From Schaedlerella arabinosiphila (GTDB lineage Bacteria > Bacillota > Clostridia > Lachnospirales > Lachnospiraceae), in the NCBI RefSeq assembly GCF_003885045.1, contig NZ_RHJS01000002.1:5325302-5389301 (forward strand): a stretch of DNA of 64,000 nt, read 5' to 3'. Below, one piece after another: positions 42,552-51,682 of the stretch; position 1 is the first letter of the stretch; every line of letters starts with the position of its first letter. The position numbers and the translations under genes were made by a program. The notes under the pieces are model-generated. The model had not been told where the DNA came from. It worked only from the letters and a program-made list of their open reading frames with translations, and made no database searches.

Positions 42552-43640
42552 ATGGAACATAGGAATCCGTTGCTTGTTGGAAATGATACGGAAAACAGGT
42601 TTATGACGATCGGCGAGGTGATGCTCCGCCTGACGCCGCCGAATTATGAGAAAATCCGGATGGCCACCAGCTTTGAGGCGAGCTATGGGGGCAGCGAGGC
42701 AAATATTGCGCTGGCCCTGGCGAACCTGGGGATTGACAGTACATTTTTTACGGTGGTGCCGGACAACAGTCTGGGAAAAAGTGCGGTTCGTATGCTCAGA
42801 AGCAGCGACGTACACTGCACTCCGGTGATATTGAGCACACCGGAGCAGACGCCCACCCACCGGCTGGGGACGTATTATCTGGAGACTGGATTTGGAATCC
42901 GCGCCAGCAAGGTGACTTATGACAGGAAACACAGCGCCATGTCGGAATTTGATTTTGATACGGTGGATCTGGAGGAACTGCTGGAAGGAATTACGTGGCT
43001 TCATCTGAGCGGGATCACGCCGGCTTTGTCCAAGGGCTGCGGGGAGCTGATCATGAACAGCCTGAAAACGGCGAAGGAGAAAGGGATCACCGTCAGCTTT
43101 GACGGGAATTTCCGGAGTACGCTGTGGAGTTGGGAGGAGGCCAGGGATTTTTGTACCCGGTGTCTTCCGTATGTGGATGTGCTGTTTGGGATTGAGCCTT
43201 ATCATCTGTGGAAGGATGAGGCGGATCATACAAAAGGGGATGTGAAGGACGGCCTGGCGCTGCAGCCGGGATATGAGCAGCAGGATGAGGTTTTCCGGGT
43301 GTTTATCCAGCGCTATCCGAACCTGAAATGCATTGCCAGGCATGTGCGGTACGCGCACAGTGGAAGCGAGAACAGCCTTAAGGCTTATATGTGGTACGAA
43401 GGGCATACGTTTGAAAGCAAGCTGTTTACGTTTAATATTCTGGACCGCGTGGGCGGGGGCGATGCGTTTGCCAGCGGCCTGATCTATGCAATGATGAACG
43501 GGTATAAGCCGATGGATGTGGTCAACTTTGCGGTGGCAAGCAGCGCAATCAAGCATACGATCCGTGGTGACGCGAATATCACCGATGAGGTGTCGGCGAT
43601 TCGGAATCTGATGAATATGAATTATGATATCAAACGGTGA
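42552..43640 (+). CDS. kdgK: 2-keto-3-deoxygluconate kinase, PfkB family
   Basis: The 362-residue sugar kinase has the PfkB N-terminal motif (GGSEANIALALANLG) and the C-terminal active-site motif DRVGGGDAFASGLIYAM. It phosphorylates 2-keto-3-deoxygluconate to the 6-phosphate. It closes the hexuronate operon; the aldolase that would split the product is not in the window. GGAGAGGAGCGGCTA precedes the ATG. Confidence 0.88.
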   Translation: MEHRNPLLVGNDTENRFMTIGEVMLRLTPPNYEKIRMATSFEASYGGSEANIALALANLGIDSTFFTVVPDNSLGKSAVRMLRSSDVHCTPVILSTPEQTPTHRLGTYYLETGFGIRASKVTYDRKHSAMSEFDFDTVDLEELLEGITWLHLSGITPALSKGCGELIMNSLKTAKEKGITVSFDGNFRSTLWSWEEARDFCTRCLPYVDVLFGIEPYHLWKDEADHTKGDVKDGLALQPGYEQQDEVFRVFIQRYPNLKCIARHVRYAHSGSENSLKAYMWYEGHTFESKLFTFNILDRVGGGDAFASGLIYAMMNGYKPMDVVNFAVASSAIKHTIRGDANITDEVSAIRNLMNMNYDIKR

Positions 43641-43666
43641 ATCCCGTATTTCCAGAGGATGACATA

Positions 43667-43695
43667 TTGAGAAGGCCGGAAAAATCGGCTATAAT
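43667..43695 (+). promoter_or_regulatory. Sigma-A promoter of the DUF3810 gene
   Basis: TTGAGA (43667-43672), 17 nt, TATAAT (43690-43695). Confidence 0.75.
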
Positions 43696-43730
43696 CTTAT
43701 ATAGACAATGACTGAGGACGGATATATAAG

Positions 43731-44900
43731 ATGAAAGAGAAAAAGAAGCGGGGAACGGCGGAAAAAAGGCTCCTTGCCGCATGTGTCTTTCTTGCGGGGG
43801 CTGGGATTTTGATGGTGTGCGCAAGGCAGGTACCGGGCTTTGCGGAGTGGTATGCGGTACATATTTATCAAAAGCTGACGGCAGTGACAGGAAGGGTGAC
43901 AGGATTGGCACCTTTTTCTGTCGTGGAGATCGGATTATATGTGCTGTTGATCCTGCTCCCTGTGACGGGGATAGGCGCTGTTGTGAAGTCTGTGCGTTTC
44001 GGGCAGGGTGGCGAGAACGCGCTTTGCTGGGCGTCTGGATTGTTTCTTACGGCTTCGGCGCTGCTGTTTTTGTATGCGGCCAACTGCGGGGTGAATTACC
44101 AGAGGGAATCTTTTTCCGAAAAGACCGGGCTGGCAGCAAAGCAGTATACGGCGGAGGAATTGAAGCAAGTCTGCCTGTGGCTGACAGAGGAAGTCAACGC
44201 CCTGGCCGGGCAAGTGGAGCGAGGCGGCAGCGGGGAGATGATTCTGGCAGCGCCTGCGGAGGAAAAGAAGGATGCGGCAGCGGCGGAATATGAGGAAATG
44301 CCGCTGCAGGTATTGGGCGATACGGCCGTGCAGGCCATGACGGATCTGGCGGAAGAATATCCGGACATGAAGGGGTATTATCCCCATCCGAAGCCGGTCT
44401 GTGTGTCAGAGATCCTGTCTTATCAAAATCTGAGCGGGGTGTATTCTCCGTTCACGATAGAAGCGAATTATAACGCGGACATGGTGGATTATAATATTCC
44501 TTTTACATTGTGCCATGAACTGTCCCATCTGCGGGGATTTATGCAGGAGGAAGAAGCCAACTTCATTGCATTTCTGGCGTGTATCGGCTCGAAAAACCGG
44601 GATTTTGAGTACAGCGGATATCTGACAGGGTGGGTATACTGTATGAACGCGCTGCGCCGGGCGGACGGGGAGGAATGGCAGCAGGTACGGGAATGGCTGG
44701 ACGAAGCGGCAGAAGCGGACCTGCGGGAAAATTCCAGGTTTTGGGAGTATTACGACGGGGCAGTGGCGGAGGTTTCCGATAAAGTCAATGATACATATCT
44801 CAAGGCCAACGGGCAGAGCGAAGGAGTGCAGAGCTATGGGCGGATGGTAGATCTGATCATTGCGTATGCAGAGAGGGAGGATGGGGAGAAGCAGGATTGA
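43731..44900 (+). CDS. DUF3810 membrane protein with metalloprotease-like HExxH motif
   Basis: The 389-residue protein has three N-terminal membrane segments (about 14-34, 63-88, 98-118) and an extracytoplasmic domain. The domain bears LCHELSHLRGFMQEEEANF, which has the HExxH zinc-binding pattern (HELSH) with a downstream Glu pair. This is the DUF3810 plan. Protease activity is inferred from the motif and not proven for the family. It stands alone under its own promoter. Confidence 0.82.
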   Translation: MKEKKKRGTAEKRLLAACVFLAGAGILMVCARQVPGFAEWYAVHIYQKLTAVTGRVTGLAPFSVVEIGLYVLLILLPVTGIGAVVKSVRFGQGGENALCWASGLFLTASALLFLYAANCGVNYQRESFSEKTGLAAKQYTAEELKQVCLWLTEEVNALAGQVERGGSGEMILAAPAEEKKDAAAAEYEEMPLQVLGDTAVQAMTDLAEEYPDMKGYYPHPKPVCVSEILSYQNLSGVYSPFTIEANYNADMVDYNIPFTLCHELSHLRGFMQEEEANFIAFLACIGSKNRDFEYSGYLTGWVYCMNALRRADGEEWQQVREWLDEAAEADLRENSRFWEYYDGAVAEVSDKVNDTYLKANGQSEGVQSYGRMVDLIIAYAEREDGEKQD

Positions 44901-44946
44901 TCTGCGAACTTTTTCATTTTGTAAGGCTTTTTTAGAAATCATTTAT

Positions 44947-45093
44947 GTTACTGTTCACACGATGTCGTGCACTTGCTGCACGGCATCCGGCCAATTCAGT
45001 GATGGGGGCGGGCATCCAGACCCTCGCCGTCAGGCGACTTAAAATGGGCTGGATGCGCTACAGTTCTCGGCCGGTCAGGCCGTGAACTGTAAC
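44947..45093 (+). mobile_element. MITE-like element, 147 bp, with 8-bp target duplication
   Basis: The element starts GTTACTGTTCACACG and ends CGTGAACTGTAAC, imperfect terminal inverted repeats of about 13 bp. It is flanked by perfect 8-bp direct repeats TCATTTAT (44939-44946 and 45094-45101). The interior holds several GC-rich hairpins and no gene. The left 42 bp recur at 28103 and the ends recur in the 59-bp copy at 25529. The gap 44901-45373 also holds a CTGTTATCC/GGATAACAG hairpin (45141-45170) and the palindrome at 45187. Confidence 0.8.
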
Positions 45094-45186
45094 TCATTTA
45101 TAAATATCTGTTAAAAGCTTCTTGCTTTTTGGCGGGGACTCTGTTATCCTGTAAACAGTCTGGATAACAGCGTTCTTGCTACTATC

Positions 45187-45222
45187 GTATGCAGAAAAGC
45201 TGCCGGCGGCAGTTTTCTGTAT
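45187..45222 (+). repeat. Dispersed palindrome, copy 2 (terminator-like)
   Basis: Same palindrome as at 27657-27693 in reverse orientation: GCAGAAAAGCTGCC with GGCAGTTTTCTG. It lies between the MITE-like element and the Rpn-type gene. Confidence 0.7.
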
Positions 45223-45373
45223 GCTAGACAATTCTTGCCGTAAGGCGTTCATTTTCGGCTCTTTTGATGTCTCTATGATACAGGAGGACTTCGATCGGCA
45301 GGTTTTCCGTATTCAAAGAAAAATCCGATGATGAAAAGCAGTATAAAAAACAGAATACAGGAGGTATTGCAGA

Positions 45374-46450
45374 GTGAATACTGGATTACAGAAGTATTTT
45401 CCAATGATCCGTACACGGGCAGAGGTGCTGGCGGAGATTCAGAATCAGCCGAAGCTGTCAGGGAACTTTCAGAATTGGAAAAAAGAACAGCAGGAAGAGT
45501 TTTTAGATTGCGTTACCGGCGCAAAAGGGGTAAAGATTTTATACGATGCCTTTTTCAAAGAAATTATGAATCCGGAGACTACGCCGGAAAGGCTGGAGCA
45601 ATTTCTCTCACTTGTTTTGGGGGAGAGTGTGAAGATCAAATGTGTTCTTCCTACGGACAACAGCAGGATTGCCGATGAGAGCAGCCTTTTAATCATGGAC
45701 ATTCTGATCGAGTTGGAGGACGGGAGTCTGGCGAATCTGGAAGCACAGAAGGTTGGGTATATGTTTCCCGGGCAGCGTATGGCCTGCTACTCCGCGGACC
45801 TGCTTCTGCGTCAGTACAAGCGGGTGCGGGGAGAAAAAGGAGAGGCGTTCAGCTACAAGGATATTAAAAAGGTCTACACCCTGATATTGTACGAAAAGAG
45901 CAGTAAGGAATTTCATCGGTTCCCGGACGAGTATCTTCATTGGATTCGTCCGGTATCCAATACCGGAATTAGGCTGGAATGGCTGCAGGAACACCTGTTA
46001 ATTCCGCTTGACATTTTCAGGTTAAACCTGCAAAATAAAGGTATTAATAACGAATTGGATGCATGGCTGACATTTTTGAGTGCGGATGAACCGGAAATGA
46101 TTGAACAGCTCATAAAAACATATCCGCAGTTCAAACCCATGTACCAGCAAATATATGAGATTTGCAGGAATACAGAAAGGGTGATGGAATTGTATTCGGA
46201 AGAGTTGAAAATACTGGACAAAAATACGGTGCAGTTGATGATCGACGAGATGCAGGATGAAATTGACGGGCAGAAGAGAAGACTGATCCAGAAAGATGAG
46301 CAGTTGATTCAGAAAGATGAGCAGTTGTTCCAGAAGGACAAACGAATCGACCATTTGTCTCTGGAAAACGAGCAATTGTCCCGGCAGTATAAACAACAGA
46401 TGCAGGAAATAGAGCGTTTAAAAAGAGAACTTGCAGGCCAAAAACAGTAA
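45374..46450 (+). CDS. Rpn-family PD-(D/E)XK nuclease / transposase-like protein
   Basis: GTG 45374 with AGGAGG 10 nt upstream gives 358 residues. The N-terminal half holds a PD-(D/E)XK core (LLIMDILIELEDGSLANLEAQK, then FPGQRMACYSADLLLRQYKRV), as in Rpn recombination-promoting nucleases. Residues 295-358 form a coiled coil with tandem QKDEQLI units. Rpn proteins are abundant in gut bacteria, vary by repeat length and promote RecA-independent recombination. A MITE-like element ends 280 bp upstream, but no link is shown. No terminal repeats mark it as an intact insertion sequence. Confidence 0.78.
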   Translation: MNTGLQKYFPMIRTRAEVLAEIQNQPKLSGNFQNWKKEQQEEFLDCVTGAKGVKILYDAFFKEIMNPETTPERLEQFLSLVLGESVKIKCVLPTDNSRIADESSLLIMDILIELEDGSLANLEAQKVGYMFPGQRMACYSADLLLRQYKRVRGEKGEAFSYKDIKKVYTLILYEKSSKEFHRFPDEYLHWIRPVSNTGIRLEWLQEHLLIPLDIFRLNLQNKGINNELDAWLTFLSADEPEMIEQLIKTYPQFKPMYQQIYEICRNTERVMELYSEELKILDKNTVQLMIDEMQDEIDGQKRRLIQKDEQLIQKDEQLFQKDKRIDHLSLENEQLSRQYKQQMQEIERLKRELAGQKQ

Positions 46451-46631
46451 CCTGCGTTCCATGGATTTTCCGACTTTACAAAGATATTTCCGCATGATAA
46501 AATAACCACCGTAGTATGATTTATAAGAAATAGTGTAACTGTTTATATCCCGCAGGACCTTCGGCCGGAACCGGCGGATTTCAGGGTGCGGAGGCAGGGG
46601 GATGCATCTGATAAAGGAGGAGCATGATATC

Positions 46632-48899
46632 ATGATGAAACTGTATGACAATGGAGTTTTTCTGCTCAACGGCACGGAAATTTTAGAAGACACGGGCGGC
46701 GTGCAGGCGCCGCTTTCGAAGGAGGAGGCGGCACAGCAGACCATGGCCTACGGCATATTGCAGGAGCACAATACCTCCGGCAATATGGAAAACCTGCAGA
46801 TCAAGTTTGACAAGCTGACCTCCCATGATATCACGTTCGTGGGAATCATCCAGACGGCGCGGGCTTCCGGGCTGGAGAAATTTCCGATTCCCTATGTGCT
46901 GACCAACTGCCACAATTCCCTGTGTGCGGTAGGCGGCACCATCAATGAGGATGACCACATGTTCGGGCTGACCTGTGCGAAAAAGTACGGCGGCGTCTAT
47001 GTGCCCCCTCATCAGGCGGTCATCCATCAGTACGCGCGGGAGATGCTCGCAGGCGGCGGCAGGATGATCCTGGGTTCGGACAGCCATACCCGGTACGGTG
47101 CGCTGGGCACCATGGCCATGGGAGAGGGCGGACCGGAGCTGGTGAAACAGCTTCTCAACAAGACCTATGACATCAAGATGCCGGGTGTGATCGGCATTTA
47201 TCTGGACGGCGAGCCGATGAAGGGCGTCGGCCCCCAGGACGTGGCTCTGGCGATCATCGGCGCCACCTTTGGAAACGGCTATGTCAACAATAAAGTTATG
47301 GAATTTGTAGGACCGGGTGTCCGCAAGCTGAGCGCGGACTTCAGGATCGGAGTGGATGTCATGACCACGGAGACTACCTGCCTGTCCTCCATCTGGACGA
47401 CGGACGAGAAGATCCGGGAATTTTACGAGATCCATGGAAGAAGCGAAGACTATAAGGAGCTGAATCCAGGAGCATGCGCATATTATGACGGCATGGTTTA
47501 TGTCAACTTAAGCGAGATCAAGCCTATGATCGCAATGCCCTTCCACCCAAGCAACGTATATACCATCGAAGAACTGAACGCCAACCTGAAGGACATCCTT
47601 CACGATGTGGAGCAGAAAGCGCTGGTGAGCCTGGGCGGCGCGGTGGATTACAGCCTGCAGGACAAGGTGGTTGACGGAAAGCTATATGTAGAGCAGGGGA
47701 TCATCGCCGGATGCGCGGGCGGCGGATTTGAAAACATCTGCGCGGCGGCGGACATTATCCGGGGAAAGAATATCGGTTCCGGGGCATTTACATTCAGCGT
47801 ATATCCGGCCAGCACGCCGGTTTACATGGAGCTTGTGAAAAACGGCGCGGTGGCGGATCTGATCGGCGCGGGAACGATCGTAAAGACGGCGTTCTGCGGG
47901 CCTTGCTTCGGAGCAGGCGACACGCCGGCCAACAATGCACTGTCCATCCGCCATTCCACCAGGAATTTCCCGAACCGGGAAGGCTCCAAGCTGCAGAGCG
48001 GACAGATTTCCTCCGTGGCGCTGATGGATGCCCGTTCCATAGCGGCAACGGCGGCGAACCAGGGCTTCCTGACACCGGCAACTGCAATGGACGTGGAGTA
48101 CAAAGGACAGAAATACCATTTTGATCAGAGTATCTACGAAAACAGGGTATTTGACAGTAAGGGTGCGGCGGACCCATCCGTGGAGATCCAGTTCGGGCCG
48201 AACATCAAGGACTGGCCGGCTATGTCCGCACTGCCGGAGAACCTGATCCTGAAAGTGGTATCGGAGATCCATGACCCGGTAACCACCACGGATGAGCTGA
48301 TCCCGTCCGGCGAGACTTCTTCCTACCGTTCCAATCCTCTGGGTCTGGCAGAATTTGCACTGTCCAGAAAAGATCCGGCTTATGTGGGACGCGCCAAGGA
48401 AGTACAGGCGGCTCAGAAAGCCATCGAGGCAGATACCTGCCCGCTGGATGCGCTGGAAGAATTAAAGCCGGTAATGGCTGTGATCCAGAAGGATTTCCCG
48501 GAAGTAGGCAGAGGAAATATCGGCGTGGGAAGCACGATCTTTGCAGTGAAGCCGGGAGACGGTTCCGCCCGGGAGCAGGCGGCGTCCTGCCAGAAGGTGC
48601 TGGGCGGCTGGGCAAATATCGCCAACGAATATGCCACCAAGCGTTATCGCTCGAACCTGATCAACTGGGGGATGCTTCCATTCCTGACAGAGGCAGACCA
48701 CGAAGCGCTGCCGTTTAAAAACGGCGACTATCTGTTTATTCCGCAGGTGCGTAAAGTGATCGAGGAAAAACAGACTGTGGTGAAAGCATTTGTGGCAGGG
48801 GAAGGCTTGCAGGAGATAGAACTGAAGCTCGGAGAAATGACCGACGCGGAGAGGGAGATCATCCTGAAAGGATGTCTGATCAATTACTATAGAGGTTAA
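46632..48899 (+). CDS. Aconitase-family hydratase
   Basis: The 755-residue iron-sulphur hydratase starts MMKLYDNGVFLLNG; ATG 46632 is chosen with AAAGGAGG upstream. Aconitase features are MILGSDSHTRYGALGTMAMGEGG (substrate and cofactor region), GIIAGCAGGGFENI and CGPCFGAGD (cluster Cys residues) and a C-terminal swivel domain with GSTIFA and KRYRSNLINWGMLPF. The sequence is closer to the YbhJ-like/hydratase branch than to housekeeping aconitases, so the substrate could be another hydroxy-acid. It is monocistronic with a terminator at 48908. Confidence 0.78.
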   Translation: MMKLYDNGVFLLNGTEILEDTGGVQAPLSKEEAAQQTMAYGILQEHNTSGNMENLQIKFDKLTSHDITFVGIIQTARASGLEKFPIPYVLTNCHNSLCAVGGTINEDDHMFGLTCAKKYGGVYVPPHQAVIHQYAREMLAGGGRMILGSDSHTRYGALGTMAMGEGGPELVKQLLNKTYDIKMPGVIGIYLDGEPMKGVGPQDVALAIIGATFGNGYVNNKVMEFVGPGVRKLSADFRIGVDVMTTETTCLSSIWTTDEKIREFYEIHGRSEDYKELNPGACAYYDGMVYVNLSEIKPMIAMPFHPSNVYTIEELNANLKDILHDVEQKALVSLGGAVDYSLQDKVVDGKLYVEQGIIAGCAGGGFENICAAADIIRGKNIGSGAFTFSVYPASTPVYMELVKNGAVADLIGAGTIVKTAFCGPCFGAGDTPANNALSIRHSTRNFPNREGSKLQSGQISSVALMDARSIAATAANQGFLTPATAMDVEYKGQKYHFDQSIYENRVFDSKGAADPSVEIQFGPNIKDWPAMSALPENLILKVVSEIHDPVTTTDELIPSGETSSYRSNPLGLAEFALSRKDPAYVGRAKEVQAAQKAIEADTCPLDALEELKPVMAVIQKDFPEVGRGNIGVGSTIFAVKPGDGSAREQAASCQKVLGGWANIANEYATKRYRSNLINWGMLPFLTEADHEALPFKNGDYLFIPQVRKVIEEKQTVVKAFVAGEGLQEIELKLGEMTDAEREIILKGCLINYYRG

Positions 48900-48907
48900 A
48901 ATAAAAT

Positions 48908-48945
48908 CAGGGGACGGTCGAATCTGACCGTCCCCTGGTGTTTTT
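48908..48945. terminator. Bidirectional terminator between hydratase and chemoreceptor genes
   Basis: CAGGGGACGGTC and GACCGTCCCCTG make a perfect 12-bp stem with a 6-nt loop, then GTGTTTTT. Confidence 0.85.
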
Positions 48946-48946
48946 C

Positions 48947-50599
48947 TTATGAGCGTTTTAATTTAAACTTCTCTGTCTGCTGCTCCAGCCTGTGAACCTG
49001 TTCAAAAAGTTCTGCGCTGACAGCCGCGGACTCTTCACTGCTGGCAGAATTGGACTGGACAACAGTGGAAATCTGTCCGATCCCTTCGGTTACCTGTGAA
49101 ATGGAATCCGCTTCGCCCTGGATGGCGTCTGCAATCGTATGTATTGCTTCGTTGGACTGCTCCACCAGCTCCAGCGTCCTTTTCAGTGATGCGGAAACCT
49201 TTCCTACAATCTCGGTTCCGCGTGCCGTAGTCTGTACGGAATTTTCAATCAGATCCTTGGTAGCTTTTGCCGCTTCATCGGATTTTGCCGCCAGGTTGCG
49301 GACTTCATCGGATACTACGGCGAATCCCTTGCCGGCTTCTCCTGCGCGGGCTGCTTCCACTGCGGCATTCAGGGCAAGGATGTTGGTCTGGAATGCGATA
49401 TTTTCAATGGTAGCAATAATATTGCCGATCTGCTGTGAGGAAGCGCTGATATCTTCCATTGCCTGAACCATCTGCTCCATCTGCTGGCTGCTGACGGATA
49501 CCTGCTCGCCGGTGAGACGGGCATTTTCCTGTGCTTCCTGTGCTACGCCCACATTGCGGTCCGCGTTGCGGGAAAGCTCTTCCAGAGTAGCATAGAGCTC
49601 TTCCACGGCACTGGCCTGCTGGGTAGCACCCTGGGACAGCGTCTGGGAACTGCTGGATAACTGTTCGGCATTGCCGGATACCATCTGCTCCGCCCGGAGG
49701 ATATTGGACATGGTTCCGGACAATGTGGAGGTCAGGCTGTTCAGCGACATCTCAATGGAGCGGAAATCTCCAATGAAAGGAGCCGTCGTAGCTACGTCAA
49801 AGTTGCCCCGGGAGAGCTGTTCCATGATACGGTTCAGGTCCTCCACATAATCGTGGATCAGGCCCATGGACTTCCTCAGGGTCTCTGCCAGGTCGCCAAG
49901 TTCATTTTCCGCATGGTAATCCAGCTCAAAATTCAGATCCCCATCCTGGAGAGGACGGCTCTGGCTGGTAATGTGTATGATCGGCTTTACAATGTGCTTC
50001 AGAACATACATAACCAGGCTGAGCAGACATACCAGAGCAAGGGTCAGACAAACGGCACATAAAACATTCATGGTCAGAATCATCTGCCGCATCTCTGTGG
50101 TGCTTGCCTGGCTTTTCAGGGTACAGTCCTCAACAATCTGATCCAGCAGCCCAACCAGTGTGGAGAGGTTGGCGAGGATGGTGTTCTGATAATAGGACTG
50201 GGCCTGGGTCTTACTGGACTTCATCTGATCCAGTACCTGGATGGCAGACTCGTGGAGCTCTTTGTGAAGAGGCTCGATCTGGTCTCTCAGGGCCAGGATT
50301 TCGGCATCCTCTGTGTCCGTCTCACCGTAGATCCACTGTCCGAGGACACAGGTGGTCGGGTCCGTACTGCCGGTAAATTCAGTGTCAGCGTAGAGAGCGT
50401 TACTCAGATTGCTGGACCATTTGTAATGAGCTGTCTCAGCGTTCTGCACGGTGTGCAGCAATGAGTTGACATCTGCGTTATCGGCCTGCATATTTTTTAT
50501 GCGGAAAATGTTCACGGACATAACGCCGCTGAACAGTATTACGGAAGCGAGTGCCGCAATCACCCGGATTCCGACGTTTGTTTTGATACTTTTACGCAT
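48947..50599 (-). CDS. Methyl-accepting chemotaxis protein with extracytoplasmic CZB-like domain
   Basis: ATG 50599 has AAAGGA at proper spacing (ATG 50608 touches it) and gives 550 residues. Order: membrane segment (about 10-30), an extracytoplasmic domain (35-180), a second membrane segment (about 178-205), HAMP, and the cytoplasmic signalling domain with the hairpin tip ENIAFQTNILALNAAVEAAR. The outer domain shows the zinc-binding CZB pattern AHYKW...TCVLGQWIYG...PLHKELHES (three His, one Cys). CZB domains sense zinc or hypochlorite and are mostly cytoplasmic; here the domain sits outside. No other chemotaxis genes are near. Confidence 0.85.
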   Translation of the reverse strand: MRKSIKTNVGIRVIAALASVILFSGVMSVNIFRIKNMQADNADVNSLLHTVQNAETAHYKWSSNLSNALYADTEFTGSTDPTTCVLGQWIYGETDTEDAEILALRDQIEPLHKELHESAIQVLDQMKSSKTQAQSYYQNTILANLSTLVGLLDQIVEDCTLKSQASTTEMRQMILTMNVLCAVCLTLALVCLLSLVMYVLKHIVKPIIHITSQSRPLQDGDLNFELDYHAENELGDLAETLRKSMGLIHDYVEDLNRIMEQLSRGNFDVATTAPFIGDFRSIEMSLNSLTSTLSGTMSNILRAEQMVSGNAEQLSSSSQTLSQGATQQASAVEELYATLEELSRNADRNVGVAQEAQENARLTGEQVSVSSQQMEQMVQAMEDISASSQQIGNIIATIENIAFQTNILALNAAVEAARAGEAGKGFAVVSDEVRNLAAKSDEAAKATKDLIENSVQTTARGTEIVGKVSASLKRTLELVEQSNEAIHTIADAIQGEADSISQVTEGIGQISTVVQSNSASSEESAAVSAELFEQVHRLEQQTEKFKLKRS

Positions 50600-51143
50600 A
50601 ATGTACATCCTTTCGTTAGTTAAGTATGGGAAGTGTTCTCTGGCTCTCTTCGATTTTATTCCCTTTGGATTTAGTATAACACGAGAGTCAATGGATTTTC
50701 AATACTTTCATAAAACTTCATGGATTATTATAAATTATTACTGGTTTATATTCAGGAATAAGACGGAGCCTGCGCAGGTGAGGGCGCAGACCTCGGCAAA
50801 AATTGGGAGCCTTCCCTGTATTAAGGTATTCAAGAAGGGCATTTTGTGTTATACTTCATCTATTGGCATATGTGCCGGCGGCAATATACCATTTTGGAGG
50901 ATACCGGAAAATGCAGATGACGGATATCCGCAAAAAGTCATACAAATTTAAAAATCACTGCAACAGTTTCTCATGTTTCATACTCTTATTTATATCACCG
51001 ACATTTGGTGAGACAGCAGACGGGCAGTCTGCACACATATATGTGTTTTTTCAAGCAAGCAGGGTATCCTATGATATATGTCCCTGCAAAGGGGACAGAT
51101 TTTTGTTTGTCAAGGCATGCCGGATTAGAAGGAGGGGGAGCGG
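50600..51143. other. Gap between divergent MCP and sigma-factor genes
   Basis: The 544-bp gap holds the MCP promoter (50673-50702) and the ribosome site of the sigma gene (AAGGAGGGGGAG). Open frames on the plus strand here have no coding character. I see no other feature. Confidence 0.4.
50673..50702 (-). promoter_or_regulatory. Sigma-A promoter of the chemoreceptor gene
   Basis: On the minus strand TTGAAA (50697-50702), 18 nt, TATACT (50673-50678). No sigma-D type motility promoter was found. Confidence 0.6.
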
Positions 51144-51656
51144 ATGTATGATTACAATGACAGTTCGGAGCTGGTTTTGATCCGAAAGGCGCAGCGCGGG
51201 GATGTGAAAGCATTTTCAGAGCTGTATGCGCGGATCTACCGGGAGCTCTACCGGTTTGCGCTGTATACGATGAAGCATCCACAGGACGCGGAGGACGCGG
51301 TCAGTGAGACGGTCATCGCGGCGTATGAGAATATCCATAAGCTGAAAAAGGAGGAATCCTTCCGGAGCTGGATATTTACGATTCTGGCAAACCGGTGCAG
51401 GAGAAAATTAAAAACCGTACAAAAGATGGAAGAACTGCCGGAAAGCCTGGCGGCTGCGGAGCAGGATCACGCGGAAAGCTGCGACGTTCGGAAGGCGTTT
51501 ATGAAGCTGGACGAGGAGGACAGAATCATCGTGGCCTGTTCTGTGCTGGAGGGTTATGCCAGCGCGGAGATCGGCAGGATGCTTGGGATGAACCCGGCCA
51601 CGGTACGTTCACGGAAGGCACGCGCCATAGACAGGCTCCGCCGGATTCTGGCATGA
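51144..51656 (+). CDS. ECF sigma factor paired with a beta-propeller membrane protein
   Basis: The 170-residue sigma-70 factor has region 2 (AFSELYARIYRELYRFALYT, DAEDAVSETVIAAYENIHKL, SFRSWIFTILANRCRRKL) and region 4 (EGYASAEIGRMLGMNPATVRSRKARAIDRL). Its partner gene begins 26 nt downstream and encodes a single-pass protein with a cytoplasmic N-terminus. That is the usual layout of ECF sigma and membrane anti-sigma pairs. Confidence 0.88.
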   Translation: MYDYNDSSELVLIRKAQRGDVKAFSELYARIYRELYRFALYTMKHPQDAEDAVSETVIAAYENIHKLKKEESFRSWIFTILANRCRRKLKTVQKMEELPESLAAAEQDHAESCDVRKAFMKLDEEDRIIVACSVLEGYASAEIGRMLGMNPATVRSRKARAIDRLRRILA

Positions 51657-51682
51657 TTATTTTTAGAAAGGGGACACAGAAT

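Noticed and set aside
36117..43640. Galacturonate-specific pathway
   Set aside because: uxuA and an SDR mannonate oxidoreductase indicate the glucuronate/fructuronate branch; no altronate dehydratase or tagaturonate reductase is present, although UxaC can act on both acids.
43781..44293. A second frame within the DUF3810 gene
   Set aside because: It is in another frame of a clear membrane protein gene and has Arg/Gly-rich non-coding composition.
45328..45678. A 116-codon plus-strand gene at the start of the Rpn-type gene
   Set aside because: It is a shifted frame within the Rpn coding region; the GTG 45374 frame has the conserved nuclease core.
45374..46450. Complete insertion sequence around the Rpn-type gene
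   Set aside because: No terminal inverted repeats or target duplication enclose the gene; the nearby 147-bp element is complete on its own.
50451..51180. Two plus-strand open frames between the MCP and sigma genes
   Set aside because: They overlap the MCP 5' end and each other, have no ribosome site and no protein-like composition.
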